DNA of 56,790 nucleotides from Flavobacteriales bacterium (GCA_002401955.1 NVUQ01000017.1:1-56790); one strand, 5' to 3'; positions 16,149-25,603 are shown, counted from the stretch's first letter. Notes: a model not told the origin generated them from the letters alone. Made by a program: numbers and translations.

Positions 16149-19116
16149 TTTCTCCTTTTTTTATAGCATCGTAAATAACCTGCTGAATATTTGTTCTAAT
16201 ATTCATCTTAAGCAACTTCTTATTTTCAGCACTTGGATAAATTCTATTTGATAAGAAAATATAAACAATGTCTTCTTTAGGATCTGCCCAAGCCATTGTT
16301 CCTGTAAAACCTGTATGACCAAAACTACTTTGAGCAATACTATCACATGTTGGACCACCAAAGCCTTGTAAAAAAGGTTTATCAAAGCCAGCTGCTCTTC
16401 TATTCTCTTTTTCATCATAACAAAACTGCCGTTTGGTAAATTCTCTAAGTGTAGTATCCTTAATGTAACGAACTCCTCCATATGTTCCTCCATTCAAATA
16501 CATTTGCATCAATTTTGCCAAATCATTAGCATTAGAAAAAATCCCTGCATGGCCTCCAATACCGCCTAACATGGCAGATCCAGGATCATGAACATCTCCT
16601 TTTATTACTTGTTTTCTAAAAACTTTATCATCTTCTGTTGGCGGAATTCTATCTAAACTAAATCGCTCTCGTGGAATATAGCCTGTTGTAGTCATTCCCA
16701 TTTGGCTATAAATATTACCTACATAATCTTTTAGTTTCTCTCCTGTTTGAGCTTCAATTATTTTCATCATAAAATAATAACCCAAATCGCTGTAACGGTA
16801 TTCTTTCTTTTTAATCGGACCTCTTAAAATTCTTTGATAGATAATATCTGGATAAAACTTACTGATATAAATATCTTTAGCCACCCTATATGGATAATAA
16901 GTAGATGAATCTTTGCAATAAATTATGTTGTCTAGTTTTTTATTTCTAATGGTTTTTATATAAAATGGAACCCAAGCTTGTAAACCCGATTGATGTGCTA
17001 AAATCTCTCTCAAACCTAAATCACCATACTTAGAAGAATCAGGAATTAAATGACTCAAATAACTGCTTAAAGTAGAATCTAAACTAAATTTACCTTCATC
17101 CTGTAAACGCATAACAGAAAGTAAAGAAGCACTTATCTTAGTAATAGAAGCTAAATCATAAATATCAGAATTTAGAACCGCTCTCTTTTTATCGTAAGTA
17201 TGATGTCCAAATGATTTATTATAAATCACTTTTCCTTTTTTAGCTACTAAAACCTGACAACCAGGATAAGCTCCTTCAACAATACCGTTTATAGCAATAG
17301 AATCTATCTGATATAAATCATTTAAATGAATCCCTACTTCTTCTGGTTCGGTGTATTTAAAACGGTTGATTGATTCCACTACCAAACCAATGCCTTCTTT
17401 AAATTGTTCAGAAACACTAACCGGTAGTTTTCCATTGGCTCCAATACCACCAAAAATAAGTTGAGCTACAGCTTGGTTAGCGTACTTACTATTTTGATAC
17501 GCCATTATTAAACCATCGGTTTTTTCAATCTGATTAAATCCTATTAAGCTGTAAGGGTTAGCAAAAACGGTTAAAATAACCTTGTTATTTTTTGTAAGAT
17601 TTGTAATCATATCTTTTGTTCCTGCTCCTATCTTATAACTTTTCCATGGGTTTTTATTTGATTTATGAATGGAAACGATAATCGTATTGTATTGACGAAG
17701 TGTATCCAACAAGGCAGCATTCTTTTTACTCTCTAATTCCTTAATCGTAAAATGATCTACATGATTATAGAGCGATAAGGTATGTTGGAATTCATTTATA
17801 ACTCCCTCTCCAATTGAGAGAGAAGCTATTTTTAGTTGGTTTAAGTTTTTTAAAGGCAAAATACTACTGTCATTCTTTAAGACCGTTAACGAAGCTTCTG
17901 AAAGCTTTCTATTTAGCAATTCATATTCTCTTTTATTTAAATCTGCTATCAAGTTTTCTTTTTCAACTTCTTGATAGTTATTTAACCCTTCCCACTGTTT
18001 TGCTCTTAAAATTTTTAAGCATTTTTTATCCACCTCTTCTCTAGTAATTTCTCCATTAGCAATGGCTTTGTTAATCTCAACTATACCTTTTTGTACATCT
18101 TCAGAAAACAATAACACATCATTACCTGCCAACAATGCTTTTACATCTACAACCCCTGGCTTATATAATGAACTTACACCTTTCATATTCAACGCATCAG
18201 TAAAAATTAGCCCTTTAAACCCTAATGAATCTTGTAACAAATCTGTTACTACATTTTCAGATAAAGTAGTAGCTGTATTTGCAACTTCTGCATAAGCGGG
18301 AATATTTAAATGTGCCACCATCATACTAGCTAATCCATTTTCAATGAGTTTGTAAAAAGGATAAAGCTCAACCGAATCCATTCTTCCTTTAGTATGATTA
18401 ATAGTTGGTAGCGATTTATGAGAATCTTTATCGGTATCTCCGTGTCCGGGAAAATGTTTGGCATTTGCCATTACATTAACCGATTGCATTCCTTTCATAT
18501 AAGCAATTCCTTTACTGGCAACATTTTCTTTATTCTCACCAAAAGAACGGGCATTAATAATTGGGTTTTTAGGATTTATATTAATATCAACCACAGGAGC
18601 AAAATTAACATGTATTCCTAGGCGTTTACATTGCTCGCCAATATCTACTCCCATTTTATAAATTAACTGTTCGTCCTGAATGGCTCCTAAAGTCATTTGC
18701 CATGGATATTTTACAGTACTATCCAGTCGCATAGCCAACCCCCATTCTCCATCAATAGAAACCATTAAAGGTACTTTCGATTGTTTTTGATAACTATTTA
18801 TTAGTTCGGCTTGTCGCATAGGTCCTCCTTGCATAAAAATTAAGCCTCCTATTTTATTATTAGAAATAAGTTTCTGGATTTTTTTAATATGAACCGAGTC
18901 TTTGTTCGAGTAAGCTGCAACCATAAATAACTGCCCTATTCTTTCTTCGGGAGTTAAGGTATTAAAAATAGAATCTGCCCAATTCGTGGCAATTTGTAGG
19001 AAAGGAGGGTCATTCTCTTCATTTAATACAACACCGCTAGCCAATGGTTTTACAAAGGCGGTTGTAACAATCAAGGTTGTAAATAGTATTATTAATACTA
19101 TCAATCTAATTTTCAT
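16132..19116 (-). CDS. GH3 beta-N-acetylhexosaminidase fused to a class C beta-lactamase-like domain
   Basis: This is a 994-residue protein with an N-terminal signal or anchor helix (LIVLIILFTTLIVTTAFV). Residues of about 45-400 are a GH3 domain with KHFPGHGDT and DSHKSLP (NagZ-type catalytic His/Asp dyad) and a GLIFTDALNMKGV motif. Residues 400-590 form the GH3 C-terminal domain. Residues 610-985 are a serine beta-lactamase/esterase domain with SITK (nucleophile Ser, Lys) and RYSDLGYY (Tyr motif). This fusion is known in Bacteroidota and is presumed to act on peptidoglycan fragments in the periplasm. It overlaps phhB by 17 bp. Confidence 0.9.
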   Translation of the reverse strand: MKIRLIVLIILFTTLIVTTAFVKPLASGVVLNEENDPPFLQIATNWADSIFNTLTPEERIGQLFMVAAYSNKDSVHIKKIQKLISNNKIGGLIFMQGGPMRQAELINSYQKQSKVPLMVSIDGEWGLAMRLDSTVKYPWQMTLGAIQDEQLIYKMGVDIGEQCKRLGIHVNFAPVVDININPKNPIINARSFGENKENVASKGIAYMKGMQSVNVMANAKHFPGHGDTDKDSHKSLPTINHTKGRMDSVELYPFYKLIENGLASMMVAHLNIPAYAEVANTATTLSENVVTDLLQDSLGFKGLIFTDALNMKGVSSLYKPGVVDVKALLAGNDVLLFSEDVQKGIVEINKAIANGEITREEVDKKCLKILRAKQWEGLNNYQEVEKENLIADLNKREYELLNRKLSEASLTVLKNDSSILPLKNLNQLKIASLSIGEGVINEFQHTLSLYNHVDHFTIKELESKKNAALLDTLRQYNTIIVSIHKSNKNPWKSYKIGAGTKDMITNLTKNNKVILTVFANPYSLIGFNQIEKTDGLIMAYQNSKYANQAVAQLIFGGIGANGKLPVSVSEQFKEGIGLVVESINRFKYTEPEEVGIHLNDLYQIDSIAINGIVEGAYPGCQVLVAKKGKVIYNKSFGHHTYDKKRAVLNSDIYDLASITKISASLLSVMRLQDEGKFSLDSTLSSYLSHLIPDSSKYGDLGLREILAHQSGLQAWVPFYIKTIRNKKLDNIIYCKDSSTYYPYRVAKDIYISKFYPDIIYQRILRGPIKKKEYRYSDLGYYFMMKIIEAQTGEKLKDYVGNIYSQMGMTTTGYIPRERFSLDRIPPTEDDKVFRKQVIKGDVHDPGSAMLGGIGGHAGIFSNANDLAKLMQMYLNGGTYGGVRYIKDTTLREFTKRQFCYDEKENRRAAGFDKPFLQGFGGPTCDSIAQSSFGHTGFTGTMAWADPKEDIVYIFLSNRIYPSAENKKLLKMNIRTNIQQVIYDAIKKGENEKVN

Positions 19117-19251
19117 ACCGTCAAAAGTAGCCTTAAAACCATAACATATAAATGCCTCAATAAGGGTTTATTAACATTATATTATTAATGGAATACCAAC
19201 GGTATAAAAAGAAGTAATAAACGATTAGCGATTTTAAGGTAAGAGGCCCTC

Positions 19252-20409
19252 TTATTTCCTTATAAATTCCTTCTCAATATGTTCACCAGTTGGAAGGGTA
19301 ATTTTAAAAATATAATTGCCTGAACTAAACCTTAAGGTATTTAACCCTATGGTATTGTATCCTACAACAATTTCTTCTTGGTGATGCATCACTATTTCTC
19401 CTATGGCATTAATTACTTCTATTTCTACCACCATATCACTAGGGCTTCCCACCAACACATTCAATTCTCCTATGGCAGGATTAGGATAAAGATTAATTAC
19501 ACTAAAGGGATTCATATAAACTGACTCAATGTTTGAATAGACAAAGGAACCATTAAAATCAACTTGTTTTAAACGGTAATAAGACAATCCTTGATTTGGG
19601 TTATTATCGTAGTACACATAATTAAGTGGTGTTGAACTATTTCCTGCTCCTTGCATAGTTCCTATCTGTTCAAATGTATTAGCATCTTGGCTTCGCTGAA
19701 TGGAAAAATAGTCATTGTTAATTTCTGAAGAAGTAATCCAGCTCGTTTTAACTTTATTATTTTCGATTACCGCATTAAAGTCAAGTAATTCAACTGGCAA
19801 AGGAGTACACCCGCTATAGGCAATTTTAAGCACTGGCCGTTCAGCCGCTGTTGTCCATTCTTTAGAATAAAATTCCCAAAACTGTTGCGAAGCATCTTCA
19901 ACATCAACTTTTAATACCCAGCCATAATTGGATACAATACCACTAACCATATTTTGTACTGACGCGGTTAAATCTACACTATCTGCCTTTAAAACTCCTG
20001 TCCAAACGGGAGTAAAAGAACCCTCTGCAGTGCTGATAAAATCTCCTCCAGCCGATGACCATGGGAAATTCCAATGTGCTGAACTTTCACTCCAATCTGT
20101 TGTTAAACTATGTGCATCTATTGTTCTACTTGAACCAAAGCTATTTCTTTCAAACAAAACCAACCATGCCGAATTTATTACACAACCAGAGAAAGGGGAA
20201 AGGTCAAATTTTAAAACTGATCGTGACGAAAATGAGGGAGCCCAGGGATAAATAAGTAGATTACTTTGTGCTCCTAAAGCTACTGGTCCAGCAGATTCAC
20301 CAAGCTGAGTATCATCAACTGGTGTTAATGCAACTGTTGTTTGGGAATAAACAGCTTGAGTAACCATTGCAATTAGAACAAATAGAAGTACTTTTATTTT
20401 CATAACCAT
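19252..20409 (-). CDS. T9SS type A secreted protein with DNRLRE-like domain
   Basis: This is a 385-residue protein with a signal peptide ending near VYSQ. Residues 25-200 (DDTQLGESAGP, RSVLKFDLSPFSGCVINSAWL, TTDWSESSAHWNFPW) resemble DNRLRE-type beta-sandwich domains of secreted adhesins and enzymes. Then come the common T9SS linker (NDYFSIQRSQDANTFEQIG, YYRLKQVDFNG) and a type A sorting domain (LYPNPAIGELNV, GNYIFKI). The start may be Met3 rather than Met1. A short hairpin spans its stop codon, but without a T-run. Confidence 0.8.
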   Translation of the reverse strand: MVMKIKVLLFVLIAMVTQAVYSQTTVALTPVDDTQLGESAGPVALGAQSNLLIYPWAPSFSSRSVLKFDLSPFSGCVINSAWLVLFERNSFGSSRTIDAHSLTTDWSESSAHWNFPWSSAGGDFISTAEGSFTPVWTGVLKADSVDLTASVQNMVSGIVSNYGWVLKVDVEDASQQFWEFYSKEWTTAAERPVLKIAYSGCTPLPVELLDFNAVIENNKVKTSWITSSEINNDYFSIQRSQDANTFEQIGTMQGAGNSSTPLNYVYYDNNPNQGLSYYRLKQVDFNGSFVYSNIESVYMNPFSVINLYPNPAIGELNVLVGSPSDMVVEIEVINAIGEIVMHHQEEIVVGYNTIGLNTLRFSSGNYIFKITLPTGEHIEKEFIRK

Positions 20410-20680
20410 CTCATTAGTAATTAAGTGCGAAATTATGTTATTTAATTTAGTTTAAAACGAATAAGTTATTTACAAACTAATACGTCCTTTTGTACCTCAT
20501 ATTTTTTGCCAAAAAACACAAAACAAGCAACAACAGGTATTTCAAGTATAAGCCCGAACACTTAAGGATTCCCATATTGAGATTTTATTCCATTAAAAGA
20601 AAAAAATAACAGGAAACACCCCTAATGTAACAAGTTATTAAAGTTTTCAACAAACCCCCTATTTTCATTTAGAATTGAAC

Positions 20681-20688
20681 TAATTTTG
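20681..20688 (+). promoter_or_regulatory. Putative -7 box for the transketolase operon
   Basis: TAATTTTG fits TAnnTTTG and lies 43 bp upstream of the transketolase start. A convincing -33 TTTG is not seen (TTTTC at about 20662). The rest of the 322-bp divergent gap 20410-20731 shows no gene or clear structure. Confidence 0.4.
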
Positions 20689-20731
20689 CAATTGAAAAGT
20701 TCACTTAAATCGCACATAAAAACAAAAATAA

Positions 20732-21577
20732 ATGCCAACAATCCTTGAATTAGAAAAAACAGCAAGTCAGGTAAGAAGAGACATCGTAAGAATGGTACAC
20801 GCAGTAAGTTCTGGACATCCTGGAGGATCTTTAGGTTGTACTGAATATTTTGTTGCTCTATACTTTGAAATACTGAATCATAACCCTGAAAAGTTTGATA
20901 TGGATGGTGCCAATGAAGATCTTTTCTTCCTATCTAACGGACATATTTCACCTGTATTCTATAGTGTTTTAGCACGTTCGGGATATTTTAACACTGACGA
21001 GCTAGCAACATTTAGAAAAATAAATTCAAGACTGCAAGGACATCCAACAACTCATGAAGGACTAGAAGGTATTAGAGTTGCAAGTGGTTCTTTAGGTCAG
21101 GGATTATCCGTTGCAATTGGAGCTGCTCAAACAAAAAAAATAAATAACGATCCTAGTGTTGTTTTTTCACTTCATGGTGATGGTGAAATTCAAGAGGGAC
21201 AAATTTGGGAGGCAGCAATGTATGCAGCTCACAACAAAATTGACAATCTTATTTCTACAATAGATTACAACCACAAACAAATTGATGGCGACATTAGTGA
21301 TGTATTGGATTTGGGAGATATTAAAGGAAAATGGCAAGCTTTTGGATGGGACGTGATGGAAATGAACGGGAACAATATGGAAGAAGTTGTTAATGGATTA
21401 AATGAAGCCAAAACACACTTAGGAAAAGGAAAACCTGTTATGATAATAATGAAAACTGAAATGGGTCAAGGTGTGGACTACATGATGGGAACTCACAAAT
21501 GGCACGGAAATGCACCTAATGATGAGCAGCTTGCTGTTGCATTAGGACAACTTGAAGAGACATTGGGAGATTATTAA
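20732..21577 (+). CDS. Transketolase, N-terminal (thiamine diphosphate-binding) subunit
   Basis: This is 281 residues, the length of the N-terminal half in split transketolases. Thiamine diphosphate and Mg2+ motif: FSLHGDGEIQEGQIWEA followed by the DYNHKQIDG segment. Also typical are SGHPGGSLGCTEY near the start, FLSNGHISP, LQGHPTTHEGL and GSLGQGLSVAIG. Together with the C-terminal subunit it transfers two-carbon units in the pentose phosphate pathway. Unusually, its partner lies 1.9 kb downstream, after two unrelated genes. Confidence 0.93.
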   Translation: MPTILELEKTASQVRRDIVRMVHAVSSGHPGGSLGCTEYFVALYFEILNHNPEKFDMDGANEDLFFLSNGHISPVFYSVLARSGYFNTDELATFRKINSRLQGHPTTHEGLEGIRVASGSLGQGLSVAIGAAQTKKINNDPSVVFSLHGDGEIQEGQIWEAAMYAAHNKIDNLISTIDYNHKQIDGDISDVLDLGDIKGKWQAFGWDVMEMNGNNMEEVVNGLNEAKTHLGKGKPVMIIMKTEMGQGVDYMMGTHKWHGNAPNDEQLAVALGQLEETLGDY

Positions 21578-21586
21578 AACAATCCT

Positions 21587-22001
21587 CAAGTCTTCAAAAG
21601 GCAAAAAATACAAAAACAAAATGAGTTCATTTAAAGATCTAACCGTTTACAAAAAAGCATTCGCTTTATCTATGGAAGCTTTTGAAATGACTAAAACTTT
21701 TCCAAAAGAGGAAAGATATTCTTTAATTGATCAGATAAGAAGATGCTCTCGTTCAGTTTACTCCAATTTAGGAGAAGGGTATAGAAAACGACAATACCCT
21801 GCTCATTTTGTTGCAAAAGTTTCAGATGCTGACATGGAAAATTCAGAAACTCAAGTTTGGTTAGATTTTTCTTTGGCTTGTAAATATATTGATGAAGAAA
21901 CTCATAACGATAAAACTGAAAAATCAGTAGAAATTGGACGAATGCTAAACCATATGATTAATAACCCTAAAAAATATAGTTAATTAATATTTGAAGACTT
22001 G
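21587..22001 (+). mobile_element. IVS-like insertion bracketed by 11-bp perfect inverted repeats
   Basis: CAAGTCTTCAA (21587-21597) and TTGAAGACTTG (21991-22001) are exact inverted repeats that frame a complete four-helix-bundle gene. The right arm continues into heptamer-like repeats (TGAAGAC, TGTAGAC, TGAATAC, TGTGGAC). Such genes are the coding part of 23S rRNA intervening sequences, whose ends pair into a stem. Here the element sits between the two halves of transketolase. Mobility is inferred. Confidence 0.55.
21621..21983 (+). CDS. Four-helix-bundle protein (23S rRNA intervening-sequence protein family)
   Basis: This is a 120-residue protein. Family hallmarks are FKDLTVYKKAFALSMEAFEMTK at the start, then LIDQIRRCSRSVYSNLGEGY, then ETQVWLDFSLACKY. 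The S23/IVP family forms four-helix bundles; the biochemical role is unknown. The start is the ATG at 21621, where family members begin. An upstream in-frame ATG at 21552 would overlap the transketolase gene and adds unrelated residues. It interrupts the transketolase operon. Confidence 0.9.
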   Translation: MSSFKDLTVYKKAFALSMEAFEMTKTFPKEERYSLIDQIRRCSRSVYSNLGEGYRKRQYPAHFVAKVSDADMENSETQVWLDFSLACKYIDEETHNDKTEKSVEIGRMLNHMINNPKKYS

Positions 22002-22014
22002 TAGACTGAATACT

Positions 22015-23406
22015 GTGGACTTTTTAAAACGACATACAACCTTTCTTAAAGCATTGCTAATAGCGATATGCTTCGCATTATCAAGTAACACCCATGCCCA
22101 GGTAAACCAAAAAACCAGAATTCTATTTGTTTTAGATGCCTCACAAAGCATGCTTGGACAATGGAGTGGTGAGCAAAAAATGAACGTTGCTTCTCGCCTA
22201 TTGAGTAATTTAATGGACAGCCTTAAATCTATTGAAAATTTAGAGGTTGGAATGAGAGTTTATGGTCATCAATTTTCAGTTGCGGCTGGCGACAGAAGTT
22301 GTGAAGACACAAAATTGGAAGTTCCCTTTAATGGTAGTAGTGGCTATGAAAATATTAAAACCACTTTAGGTGAATTATATCCAAAAGGAACAACACCTAT
22401 TGCTTACTCGTTAGAGCAAACTAAAAATGATTTTCCGCCTTGTTCAAATTGTAGAAACATTATTATCTTAATTACGGATGGTATTGAAGAATGTGATGGA
22501 GATCCTTGTGCGGTAGCTTTGGCACTTCAAAAAAATGGAGTAACACTAAAGCCTTTTGTAATAGGAATGGGCTTAGACCTTGAAATTATTGATGCTTTTA
22601 GATGTATTGGAACATTTTACGAAACAAAAGATGCTGAATCATTCAACAACGTTTTAAATGTGGTCATTTCTCAAGCAATGAATAACACTACCGTTCAGGT
22701 TAATTTGTTAGATGCCTTTGGAGATCCAATAGAAACAGATGTAAACATGACTTTTTATGATAACCACTCTAAAGCTATACAGTACAATTTTATTCACACA
22801 ATGAACCACAGAGGTGTACCCGACACCATCCCTTTAGATCCTGCTTTAAAATATGATCTAACCGTTCACACGCTTCCAGAGATTAGTAAAGATAGCATCA
22901 TTATTAAGCCTGGAATCCATAACATTATTGCTTTAGATGCACCCCAAGGCTATTTAAAACTTAAAATGAACGGTTTAAACGAGTATGACAATTTAAAGTG
23001 CATTGTTAGGCAACAAGGAAAAATGAAAACACTTTATGTTCAGAATTTTGAAGAAACCACTAAATACATTACGGGAAATTATGATTTGGAAATTTTAACC
23101 CTCCCAAGAATGTATGTAGATGAGGTAAACATTAGACAAAGTCATACCACAAAAGTATTTATTCCTGAACCTGGAATTGCAACATTCTTTTTGCCTGGAA
23201 GAGGAATTACCAGCGTATTTTTAGAAAACAACAATAAATTAGAATGTATTTACAACATTTCTCCACTAACAGATAGAGAAACCATTGTATTTCAACCAGG
23301 AAGTTATAGAGTAGTTTACAGAGGGCTTAACGCCAAAAATGTTATTTATACAAAAGAAAAAAGGTTTACAGTAAAATCAGGTGCATCAACGCAAGTTAAA
23401 TTTTGA
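22015..23406 (+). CDS. Secreted von Willebrand factor type A domain protein
   Basis: This is about 463 residues. A signal peptide (LKALLIAICFALSSNTHA) precedes a VWA domain with the metal-site motif LDASQSM (DxSxS) and ITDGIEECDGDPC (Asp of the third site). Residues 240-463 are beta-rich and may be carboxypeptidase-regulatory-like modules. No ATG precedes the signal peptide. GTG at 22015 is chosen; TTG at 21991 is the alternative, but it lies inside the right inverted repeat of the insertion. VWA proteins bind partner proteins through Mg2+. There is no T9SS tail. No link with transketolase is evident. Confidence 0.75.
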   Translation: MDFLKRHTTFLKALLIAICFALSSNTHAQVNQKTRILFVLDASQSMLGQWSGEQKMNVASRLLSNLMDSLKSIENLEVGMRVYGHQFSVAAGDRSCEDTKLEVPFNGSSGYENIKTTLGELYPKGTTPIAYSLEQTKNDFPPCSNCRNIIILITDGIEECDGDPCAVALALQKNGVTLKPFVIGMGLDLEIIDAFRCIGTFYETKDAESFNNVLNVVISQAMNNTTVQVNLLDAFGDPIETDVNMTFYDNHSKAIQYNFIHTMNHRGVPDTIPLDPALKYDLTVHTLPEISKDSIIIKPGIHNIIALDAPQGYLKLKMNGLNEYDNLKCIVRQQGKMKTLYVQNFEETTKYITGNYDLEILTLPRMYVDEVNIRQSHTTKVFIPEPGIATFFLPGRGITSVFLENNNKLECIYNISPLTDRETIVFQPGSYRVVYRGLNAKNVIYTKEKRFTVKSGASTQVKF

Positions 23407-23456
23407 TAGATTAAACCTAAATTAATTATTGATATAAACGTGAATTAATACAGACT

Positions 23457-24446
23457 ATGGAAAAAATCTTAACTAAAGTCACAACTGAAAATAATATGAA
23501 AGAATACACTTACACAGAGAAAAAAGACACTCGTTCAGGTTTTGGAGATGGGTTAACCGAACTCGGAAGAGAAAATAAAGATGTAGTTGCACTTTGTGCA
23601 GATCTTACAGGGTCTTTAAAAATGAATGATTTTGAGAATGAAAATCCTGATCGTTTTTTTCAAATTGGTGTAGCCGAAGCCAATATGATTGGTATTGCCG
23701 CAGGAATGACCATAGGTGGAAAAATTCCTTTTACAGGAACTTTTGCCAACTTTTCTACCAGTAGAGTTTATGATCAGATCAGACAATCTGTTGCTTACTC
23801 TGGTAAAAACGTAAAAATATGTGCTTCTCATGCTGGACTTACTTTAGGAGAGGATGGTGCAACACACCAAGTATTAGAAGATATAGGGATGATGAAAATG
23901 CTCCCTGGAATGACCGTAATCAATCCTTGTGATTACAATCAAACCAAAGCAGCAACAAAAGCTATCGCTGATCACAAAGGACCAGTTTATTTAAGATTTG
24001 GAAGACCAAAAGTGCCTGTTTTCATGAATGAGCCTTTCATAATCGGAGAAGCAATTGAATTACAAGAAGGTACTGATGTTACTATATTTGCTACAGGTCA
24101 TTTAGTTTGGGAAGCTCTTGAAGCATGCAAAACATTAAATGAAAAAGGAATTAGTGCTGAAATAATAAATATCCACACCATTAAACCTTTGGATGCAAAA
24201 GCAGTCTTAGAATCGGCAAACAAAACTAAATGTGTTGTAACTGCTGAAGAACATATGAAAAATGGAGGACTGGGAGATAGTATTGCGCAAGTAATAAGCC
24301 ATAACAATCCAATGCCAATTGAATATGTTGCTGTAAATGATAGTTTTGGAGAAAGTGGGACTCCAGAAGGGTTAATGGAAAAATATGGTTTAAATGCTGA
24401 TGCAATTGTTAAAGCTGCAGAAAAAGCAATTGCTCGTAAAGGGTAA
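23457..24446 (+). CDS. Transketolase, C-terminal (pyrimidine-binding) subunit
   Basis: This is 329 residues as drawn, or 316 if the second ATG at 23496 (MKEYTYTEKKDTRSGFG) is used, which is where most relatives start. It carries VALCADLTGSLKM, RFFQIGVAEANMIGIAAGM (with the conserved Glu that activates thiamine diphosphate), SHAGLTLGEDGATHQ, and a C-terminal domain with VTAEEHMKNGGLG. It completes the enzyme encoded at 20732-21577. A strong terminator follows after 35 bp. Confidence 0.93.
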   Translation: MEKILTKVTTENNMKEYTYTEKKDTRSGFGDGLTELGRENKDVVALCADLTGSLKMNDFENENPDRFFQIGVAEANMIGIAAGMTIGGKIPFTGTFANFSTSRVYDQIRQSVAYSGKNVKICASHAGLTLGEDGATHQVLEDIGMMKMLPGMTVINPCDYNQTKAATKAIADHKGPVYLRFGRPKVPVFMNEPFIIGEAIELQEGTDVTIFATGHLVWEALEACKTLNEKGISAEIINIHTIKPLDAKAVLESANKTKCVVTAEEHMKNGGLGDSIAQVISHNNPMPIEYVAVNDSFGESGTPEGLMEKYGLNADAIVKAAEKAIARKG

Positions 24447-24481
24447 ACCTCTCTAGATTTAGTAGAGAACATTAAATATAA

Positions 24482-24516
24482 AATCCACTAACTAAATTAG
24501 TTAGTGGATTTTTTTT
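24482..24516 (+). terminator. Intrinsic terminator of the transketolase operon
   Basis: AATCCACTAACTA pairs perfectly with TAGTTAGTGGATT around a 3-nt loop (24482-24510), followed by a run of eight T residues. It lies 36 bp after the stop codon. Confidence 0.92.
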
Positions 24517-24526
24517 GAAATAAATA

Positions 24527-24554
24527 CGTCATTTCGAGAAACGAAGCAATGACG
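24527..24554. repeat. REP-like palindrome
   Basis: CGTCATTTCGAG and CGAAGCAATGACG form an imperfect inverted repeat. The CGTCATT...CGAAGCAATGACG wording is a dispersed intergenic repeat seen in many Bacteroidota. It lies 12 bp before the sigma factor gene and may fold in its leader. Confidence 0.6.
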
Positions 24555-24566
24555 GTACAACAATAA

Positions 24567-25115
24567 ATGGAACATTACTCTGACGATAAATTACTTAGTA
24601 TGTTTCGAGAAGAAGACTCTCGAAACTATGCTTATAATTTAATTGTTAGAAAATACCAAGAACGACTTTATTACCATATCCGAAGAATGGTTATTACCCA
24701 TGAAGATGCTGATGATGTTGTGCAAAACACTTTAATTAAAGCCTGGAAAGGACTTCCTAAATTTAAAGAGGAAGCTCAATTATATACTTGGCTGTACCGT
24801 ATAGCAACCAATGAATCCATTACATTCTTAAACAAAAAAAAGAAACGATTCTTTATTCCTATAGTTGATGTTGAACATGAATTATCACAATCTTTAGAAA
24901 GTGATGAGCAGTATTCTGGTGACGAAATACAATTAACCTTACAAAAAGCTATATTAACGCTGCCTGAAAAACAAAGATTGGTTTTTAATATGCGTTATTA
25001 TGATGAAATGAAATATGATGAGATAGCAGAAGTTTTAGGAACTTCTGTAGGTGCACTAAAAGCATCTTACCATCATGCAGTAAAAAAAATAGAAAATTAC
25101 ATTAAGAAAGATTAA
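24567..25115 (+). CDS. ECF sigma factor, sigma-70 family
   Basis: This is a 182-residue protein with region 2 (YNLIVRKYQERLYYHIRRM, DADDVVQNTLIKAWKGLPKF, LYTWLYRIATNESITFL) and region 4 (LPEKQRLVFNMRYYDEMKYDEIAEVLGTSVGALKASYHHA). It directs RNA polymerase to extracytoplasmic-stress-type promoters. The next two genes encode a single-pass membrane protein and an exported helical protein, an arrangement common in Bacteroidota where they are thought to act as anti-sigma factor and sensor. Confidence 0.93.
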   Translation: MEHYSDDKLLSMFREEDSRNYAYNLIVRKYQERLYYHIRRMVITHEDADDVVQNTLIKAWKGLPKFKEEAQLYTWLYRIATNESITFLNKKKKRFFIPIVDVEHELSQSLESDEQYSGDEIQLTLQKAILTLPEKQRLVFNMRYYDEMKYDEIAEVLGTSVGALKASYHHAVKKIENYIKKD

Positions 25116-25150
25116 ACCTTTAATAAAAAATTAAGTCTTAAATATAGAAG

Positions 25151-25603
25151 ATGGAAAACAAGAAAAACATATTAGAAGAACTGGAAAAAGAAGCTCCTTT
25201 TCTTTCAAAAATAAAGAAAGAAAACAAATTTTCCACTCCAGAAAACTACTTTGAAGTTTTACCTCAGGTAATACTAGATAAAAAACTGAATAACAATACT
25301 ATAAAATTTACATTTGACAAATTGTCATACAGGGTTTTAATACCAATTACAGCTGTTGTTGTTCTATTTTTTGTTGTTTTCAATTTCAACACCAACACTA
25401 TTTCAACTGATTTAACATCCGATCAAATAAGTCAACTTATCATTGAAGACTACTATATAGAAATGGATGATTATTTAGTGTATGAAGCTTTTGCAACAAT
25501 CTTAGAAGAAGAGGAAAATGAAACCGCCTCAGACAATGATGAATACATCAATTATTTAATAGAAAATGATATTGATATAAATTCAATTATAGAAGAGCTT
25601 TAG
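25151..25603 (+). CDS. Single-pass membrane protein, putative anti-sigma factor
   Basis: This is 150 residues. The N-terminal 57 residues are cytoplasmic and charged, with FSTPENYFEVLPQVIL. One membrane helix (VLIPITAVVVLFFVVFNF) follows. The C-terminal tail is very acidic (EEEENETASDND, IENDIDINSIIEEL). FxxPxxYF near the start is common in proteins encoded next to ECF sigma genes in this phylum. The anti-sigma role is inferred from position and topology. Confidence 0.6.
   Translation: MENKKNILEELEKEAPFLSKIKKENKFSTPENYFEVLPQVILDKKLNNNTIKFTFDKLSYRVLIPITAVVVLFFVVFNFNTNTISTDLTSDQISQLIIEDYYIEMDDYLVYEAFATILEEEENETASDNDEYINYLIENDIDINSIIEEL

Noticed and set aside
19240..19262. Hairpin AAGAGG-C-CCTCTT at the end of the DNRLRE-like gene as a terminator
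   Set aside because: It has no T-run on the minus strand and overlaps the stop codon; evidence too weak to list.
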